A stretch of 64,000 nucleotides of DNA from Tribonema minus (Eukaryota > Sar > Xanthophyceae > Tribonematales > Tribonemataceae). Positions 60,621 to 64,000 of this stretch are shown piece by piece. Each line of letters starts with the position of its first letter. Positions within the stretch are counted from its first letter, which is position 1. A model generated the notes under the pieces. It was not told the origin of the DNA, did not search any database, and was given only the letters and a program-made list of their open reading frames with translations. Location: NCBI GenBank assembly GCA_017506865.1, contig JAFCMP010000538.1, positions 496,001 through 560,000 of the forward strand. Direction: 5' to 3'. The position numbers were made by a program, and so were the translations under genes.

Positions 60621-63449
60621 CTCAGCAGACCCTGCTTCTTGTGCTGTGATTGCATGGTATTGACTGACTGCACCTTAGCACCCGACATTGCCCCCCCCCC
60701 CCTTAAAGTATCCCCCTCCCCCCAATTATTTCCTGTCTGCTGGCACAGCGGCACTCTCCCTCAGCCCGCTTCTCCACCTCAGGAATAACTGGTTCGGTGT
60801 TGAAGTTGTGATCACCAAACCGTGTCTGCAAGCACGCGAGGGCGCGCCGCCTCAATGACTCAATCACTCACTCACTCAACGTCTCACCGCGTTGCCCATG
60901 CCGACGCCCCCCCCCCGCGCGCCACGACGTACCCCCCGAACGTGCCCTGCGTGGTCGGTGGCTGATAGCGCGTGCCATTGTCAAATTCGTCATCTCTAAG
61001 CCGACTCTGCGTGCATACAGCGCCGCCTCCATGACTCACTGACTCACTCAATGACTCACCGCGTGCCATTGTCAAATTCGTCATCTCTAAGTCGACTCTG
61101 CGTGCGTACAGCGCCGCCTCCATGACTCACTGACTCACTCAACGACTCACCGCGTTGCCCATGCCGACCCCCCCGCGTGCGACGACGTACCCCCCGAACG
61201 TCCCCTGCGTGCGCGCCGACAGCGGCACGTCCACCGCCTGCTGCATCACCATGTGCGTCACCGCCGGAAGTAGGCGGCCCGGGCGCAGCCGCCCCGCGCT
61301 GTCGACGAGCGGCAGCATGGTCGCCTCCACCACGACGCTGCCGTGCGCGCCGACGGTTGCCTCCAGCTGCTGCTGCCGCTCCTGTTGGACGAGCCGCGTG
61401 ATGAGCTCGCGCACCTGCAGCGCGTGAAGCACATTGCAAAACCATCAAAACTTGAAAGTAAACAGCGTTGCAAAAATTGCAAAAAAAACTTCAACTTGAG
61501 GTATATGTGATGCTGCCGTGCGCGCCTGCGGTCGCCTCGAGCTGCTGCTGCCGCTCCTGCTGCACAAGGCGCGTAATGAGCTCGCGCACCTGCAGCGCGT
61601 GAAGCACGTAGCGAAGAGCGTCGCAAAAAAAAATCAGTTTGAAGTAATAATGATGTGACGAGCGGTCGACTCCGGCAGCAGGGCGCTGAAAAAAAACTTC
61701 AAGTTGAAGTAAAACATGATGCTGCCGTGCGCGCCAACGGTCGCCTCGAGCTGCTGCCGCTCCTGCTGCACGAGGCGCGTTATGAGCTTGCGCACCTGCA
61801 GCTGCAGGCAGCGCCAGCTGTTGTGAAGTACTCTTCAATTGAAGTAAATATGTGATGCTGCCGTGCACGCCTACGGTCGCCTCCAGCTGCTGCTGCCGCT
61901 TCTGCTGCACGAGCCGCGTGATGAGCTCGCGCACCTGCAGCACGTGAGGTACATTGCAGAAAAAACTTCAACTTGAAGTAAATAGCCGCGCGAGCCGTCG
62001 ATCACCTTGAGCTGCTGCTGCCACTCTCGCTGGACAAGGAGCGTTGTGAGCTGCGCACCTAAAGGCCACAAATGACTTCATCTGGGTGTTAAAATCCGTA
62101 AAGCCTACAAGTATGCAGCGGAAGTGCTGCTGTGCAACAGGCTGCGCGCTGCACAGGACGAGCACTGTTGGTGCTGAGCCCTGCTGCTGATTTTGTCAGC
62201 TGACCAGGGCGTACTAACCCTAACCCTAACCGTAAGGCGCACCTGCAACAAATTGTTAGCTGCATGTGGACGTCTCGTGCAAGCGACGCTGAAGCACGGC
62301 AGCCCCATAGACAACATACAGGCTGCGCAACGTGTGCGATATGAGAGCACTGAGCGCATGAGCAGCCCTCCCGCTGATAAACTTCAAGAGCATGACTTGA
62401 ATTAAGCCTCAAATGGTGGAGGAGACGCACCTTCGCCGGGCTGCTCACGGCGCTGAGCGCGTCGCAGTGGCCCACTGCCGACATGGCCTCGAACTTCACG
62501 ATGTAAACAAAGACTTCAAGAGAGACGCACCTGCGCCAGGCTGCTCACGGCTGCTGAGCGCGTCGCAGAGGCCCACCGCCGACATGGCCTCACACTTCAC
62601 GAGGCAGTACTTCAACACAAATACTTCAAGAGAAGACGCACCTGCGCCGGGCTGCTCACGGCGCTCAGCGCGTCGCAGTGGCCCACCGCCGACATGGCCT
62701 CGAACGCGCGGACGCCGTTCGCGCCGTACGCGTCGTACGCGTGGCGCTTGTTCGGGTCCGACAGCACGCGGAACGCGCGGTCTATGAGCTGAAACTGCTC
62801 ATCCGCCATGGCGCGCATGTCGCGCAGCCCCGCCGTCGCGGCCGCGGCGGCGGGGGTGTGCGTTTCGGGCGCGCTGCTGCCGTTGGTGTCCGCGTCCTGG
62901 GTGAGTTTTAGCGCCTCCTTCCTGAGCCATTCCACGCTGTTCAGGTCCACCTTGTCGGGGTGGAGGTGCGCCACCTGAGGGGGGCGGGGGGGAGGGGGGA
63001 AGGGGTGAGGACACGTTCGCGGAGTGCAACCTGCACGCTTGACTTTTGAGAGTGGTTCTGTGCAGCTGGCTGCCAGCAAAGCAGGTCAAGTGAACTGTAC
63101 ATCAGCAGTCTTCGCCGAAAAGCAGGTGACCAATTCGGAACACCATGGTGGCCAAAGTTGGCGAGCGTCTCAATGCCTGAGCAGTTCGATGTCAGCTTGG
63201 TGCAGTGAGCACATCAGCTGTACCGTGTGCGACTGAGGTTCAGGCATGTTCTAGCCCCAGCTGTGAGTGCCACACGTCACAGGCTGCAAACAGAGCCCGA
63301 GTTTTGCACATTGTCAAGTTGAAGCGTACCAGGCCGAGGTACGCAGCGCGGATCTCCTTGGGCGTCGCCGTGCGGTCCACCCTAAGAGTCGCATAGTAGT
63401 CTGGTGGCTCCATCTCGTCGCCGGTCAGCGGCGCTGCGAAAGGCGCCAT
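54656..63449 (-). CDS. DNAJC11: DNAJC11-like J-domain protein, 7 exons, 665 aa
   Basis: Exons 63449-63330, 62974-62642, 61414-61151, 60143-59854, 58204-58039, 56932-56740 and 55287-54656 join with phases 0,0,0,2,0,1 to 1998 nt. Exon 1 starts the J domain (YYATLRVDRTATPKEIRAAY); exon 2 has HLHPDKVDLNS (HPD at residues 45-47) and DRAFRVLSDPNKRHAYDAYG, split by a Thr/Ala-rich insertion of about 40 residues. Exons 3-6 match the beta-rich middle of DNAJC11, e.g. VTHMVMQQAVDVPLSARTQG and VTVVLRFQRGGMRFHLPILL. Exon 7 has the coiled coil and the DUF3395 C-terminus (GGLVILAARYG, NIDVTVPLQFFVARGALSL). DNAJC11 sits at the mitochondrial outer membrane with the MICOS/MIB complex and supports cristae. It is about 100 residues longer than the human protein. 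Every intron carries junction echoes. Confidence 0.9.
55440..55875 (-). repeat. Junction echoes of DNAJC11 exon 7 start
   Basis: Plus-strand GCCGCCTGGCGGATGCGGCGCTCGGACTCGGCTGCGG (about 55460-55500), and copies at about 55645-55690 and 55830-55870, echo the exon 7 start and acceptor at 55255-55295. The period is about 185 bp. Confidence 0.85.
56390..56605 (-). repeat. Junction echoes of DNAJC11 exon 6 end
   Basis: CATGCCTACCCACCTGCTTC.G.CCTGA (plus strand) recurs at about 56557-56600 and 56467-56500, and a fragment is at about 56400, copying 56728-56760, the exon 6 end and donor. Confidence 0.85.
56609..56697 (+). repeat. Dispersed ~100-bp repeat, copy E
   Basis: GGAAACGAATCAAAAGATCG through CGTGGTCGCCGCTAGCG. 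It is inserted between an exon 6 echo (56557-56600) and the real exon 6 end. Confidence 0.82.
57085..57975 (-). repeat. Junction echoes of DNAJC11 exon 5 end
   Basis: A long copy (57834-57965) repeats most of exon 5 from its donor side. Shorter copies of the end (GCACCTT.A.GT..ACGAGCGGC.A) follow at about 57740-57785, 57650-57690, 57560-57600, 57290-57310, 57190-57215 and 57085-57130. CATGCATACCTACCCTAG-type text accompanies each unit. Confidence 0.85.
58265..58315 (-). repeat. Junction echo of DNAJC11 exon 5 start
   Basis: GGGGCGAGCGTCTCTTCAAGTGACAGTTCCAGCCTGTGACAGCG copies 58170-58215, the exon 5 start and acceptor, about 100 bp upstream in gene sense. Confidence 0.9.
58355..58595. repeat. 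Telomere-like repeats and a tandem unit in DNAJC11 intron 4
   Basis: Degenerate CCCTAA units at about 58360-58375, 58435-58468 and 58555-58590. An accompanying unit (GATGGCAACNT.G..CTACTAGT.GGGT, then CCACTTCACTTGCGCCAA) occurs twice, near 58400-58500 and 58525-58625. Confidence 0.75.
59085..59750 (-). repeat. Junction echoes of DNAJC11 exon 4 end
   Basis: GACGCACCT.GCGCG...CGCC...TCGCGCG(T/C)CTGCCCCACGTGCACCGTCGCGCGC recurs at about 59680-59745, 59550-59625, 59410-59470, 59248-59290 and 59090-59170. The real junction is at 59850. CTTCAAC motifs (GTTGAAG in sense) sit between units. Confidence 0.88.
60295..60440 (-). repeat. Junction echoes of DNAJC11 exon 4 start
   Basis: GCGTGCCGCAAACCCAGGGACTGAGG (60308-60333) and GCGTGCCGCAGCCCCAGGGACTGAGG (60407-60432) copy 60124-60149. 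G-rich runs follow each copy (C-rich tract in gene sense). Confidence 0.9.
60880..61110 (-). repeat. Junction echoes of DNAJC11 exon 3 end
   Basis: TCACCGCGTTGCCCATGCCGACGCCCC ... CCCCGAACGTGCCCTGCGTG at 60890-60952 copies the real exon 3 end (61148-61212). A second unit (CTGACTCACTCAATGACTCACCGCGTGCCATTGTCAAATTCGTC) at about 61040-61085 is shared with 60965-60995. Confidence 0.85.
61500..62060 (-). repeat. Junction echoes of DNAJC11 exon 3 start
   Basis: The exon 3 start (plus-strand ATGCTGCCGTGCGCGCC...GTCGCCTC.AGCTGCTGCTGCCGCTCCTG ... GAGCTCGCGCACCTGCAG) recurs at 61509-61605, 61709-61805, 61853-61945 and 62000-62062. AACTTCAA-type text (TTGAAGTT in sense) lies in every spacer. Confidence 0.9.
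62212..62235. repeat. Short telomere-type tract
   Basis: CTAACCCTAACCCTAACCGTAAG in DNAJC11 intron 2, about 150 bp from the last exon 3 start echo. Confidence 0.85.
62425..62605 (-). repeat. Junction echoes of DNAJC11 exon 2 end
   Basis: GACGCACCT.CGCC.GGCTGCTCACGGC ... GAGCGCGTCGCAG.GGCCCAC.GCCGACATGGCCTC recurs at 62522-62600 and 62422-62500; the real junction is at 62640. The period is about 110 bp. Confidence 0.92.
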
Positions 63450-64000
63450 GCCGCTGCTCCCTCTCAAGTTTGTTGCTTGGCGTGAGCGCCTGTGGTCTGC
63501 AGCAGCAGAGGCTTCGCTCAGATGAAGTCCGAGGACACGAGTTTGCTTTAGCTGGCCTTTCACTGGCTGGCTGCGGCAATGATAGCAGGACTGCAGGAAT
63601 CCTTGAAGTAAGTCGACGTTGAAGTTTGCATGCCGTTGAAGTTGCAAATGATTTGAAGTTGTCCCGCCTCCCTTATCCTTATTTAGACCCTCCAGGGGAG
63701 AAACAGAATCCTTGGTAGCAAGATCGATGATAACTATTTGCACTGCTTGCGCTCTAAGCGAGAAGGACTCATGTTATGGATGTTGAGAGGACGATGCAGC
63801 ACCCTGACTGAAGCGGTGTGTGCATGAAGGTGTTGTCCTGTGCGGCATGTAGTTGTGCGCAGTCTAGCTGCTGGCACGCTTCTGTACGACTGAGGCAAAG
63901 CAGACCTGCACATCAAGTTCGAGGCATCCTGTTTCACTCACACACGCGTAAAAGTGTCAGGCACTCAGGCTGCTGATGCATCAATTGTGCACTGCAGGCT
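63450..64000. other. Upstream region of the DNAJC11 gene
   Basis: Holds the presumed DNAJC11 promoter. Three TTGAAG(T)T motifs occur at about 63604-63660. No gene seen to the window end. Confidence 0.4.

Overview
The window is eukaryotic nuclear DNA. Its genes are cut by long introns, splice junctions follow GT-AG, and acceptors are often C-rich. Interstitial TTAGGG/CCCTAA tracts are common. All recognisable proteins are eukaryotic: RRN3, DNAJC11, a PNPLA lipase, a METTL13-like methyltransferase and an ERICH2-like protein. The telomere-type repeat, the intron style and one signal-peptide-plus-RAF leader would fit an alga such as a photosynthetic stramenopile, but the sequence does not settle the lineage.

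Layout. 1.1-2.4 kb (+): 3' part of an unrecognised gene. 4.96-6.2 kb (-): small secreted Cys-rich protein. 6.2-10.5 kb: no convincing gene, one TTAA-bounded foldback element. 10.5-17.2 kb (-): patatin-like/ATGL-type lipase. 19.0-19.8 kb (-): unrecognised protein with a signal peptide and a C-terminal membrane segment. 21.6-25.8 kb (-): RRN3 (Pol I initiation factor). 26.2-28.0 kb (-) and 28.1-29.2 kb (+): a divergent pair, a SAM methyltransferase and an ERICH2-like protein. 29.57-34.68 kb (+): a copia LTR retrotransposon with apparently identical LTRs, a 5-bp target duplication, one in-frame TAG and one frame disruption. 36.2-53.5 kb (+): a 12-exon gene for an unrecognised modular protein made of five repeats of about 105 residues. 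54.7-63.4 kb (-): DNAJC11-like J-protein in seven exons.

I assembled seven multi-exon gene models by hand from junctions and reading phase. All close with consistent phase and a total length divisible by three. Exon edges are good to about 1-2 bases.

The most unusual feature is how the introns are built. Nearly every long intron holds serial, decaying copies of its own splice junctions. Fragments of the upstream exon's 3' end plus the donor are repeated downstream of that exon. Fragments of the acceptor plus the downstream exon's 5' end are repeated upstream of that exon. The period is about 100-200 bp. I call these junction echoes. They occur in at least five genes on both strands and account for most of the kilobase-scale introns. 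A sense-strand TTGAAGTT-type motif often lies between echo units.
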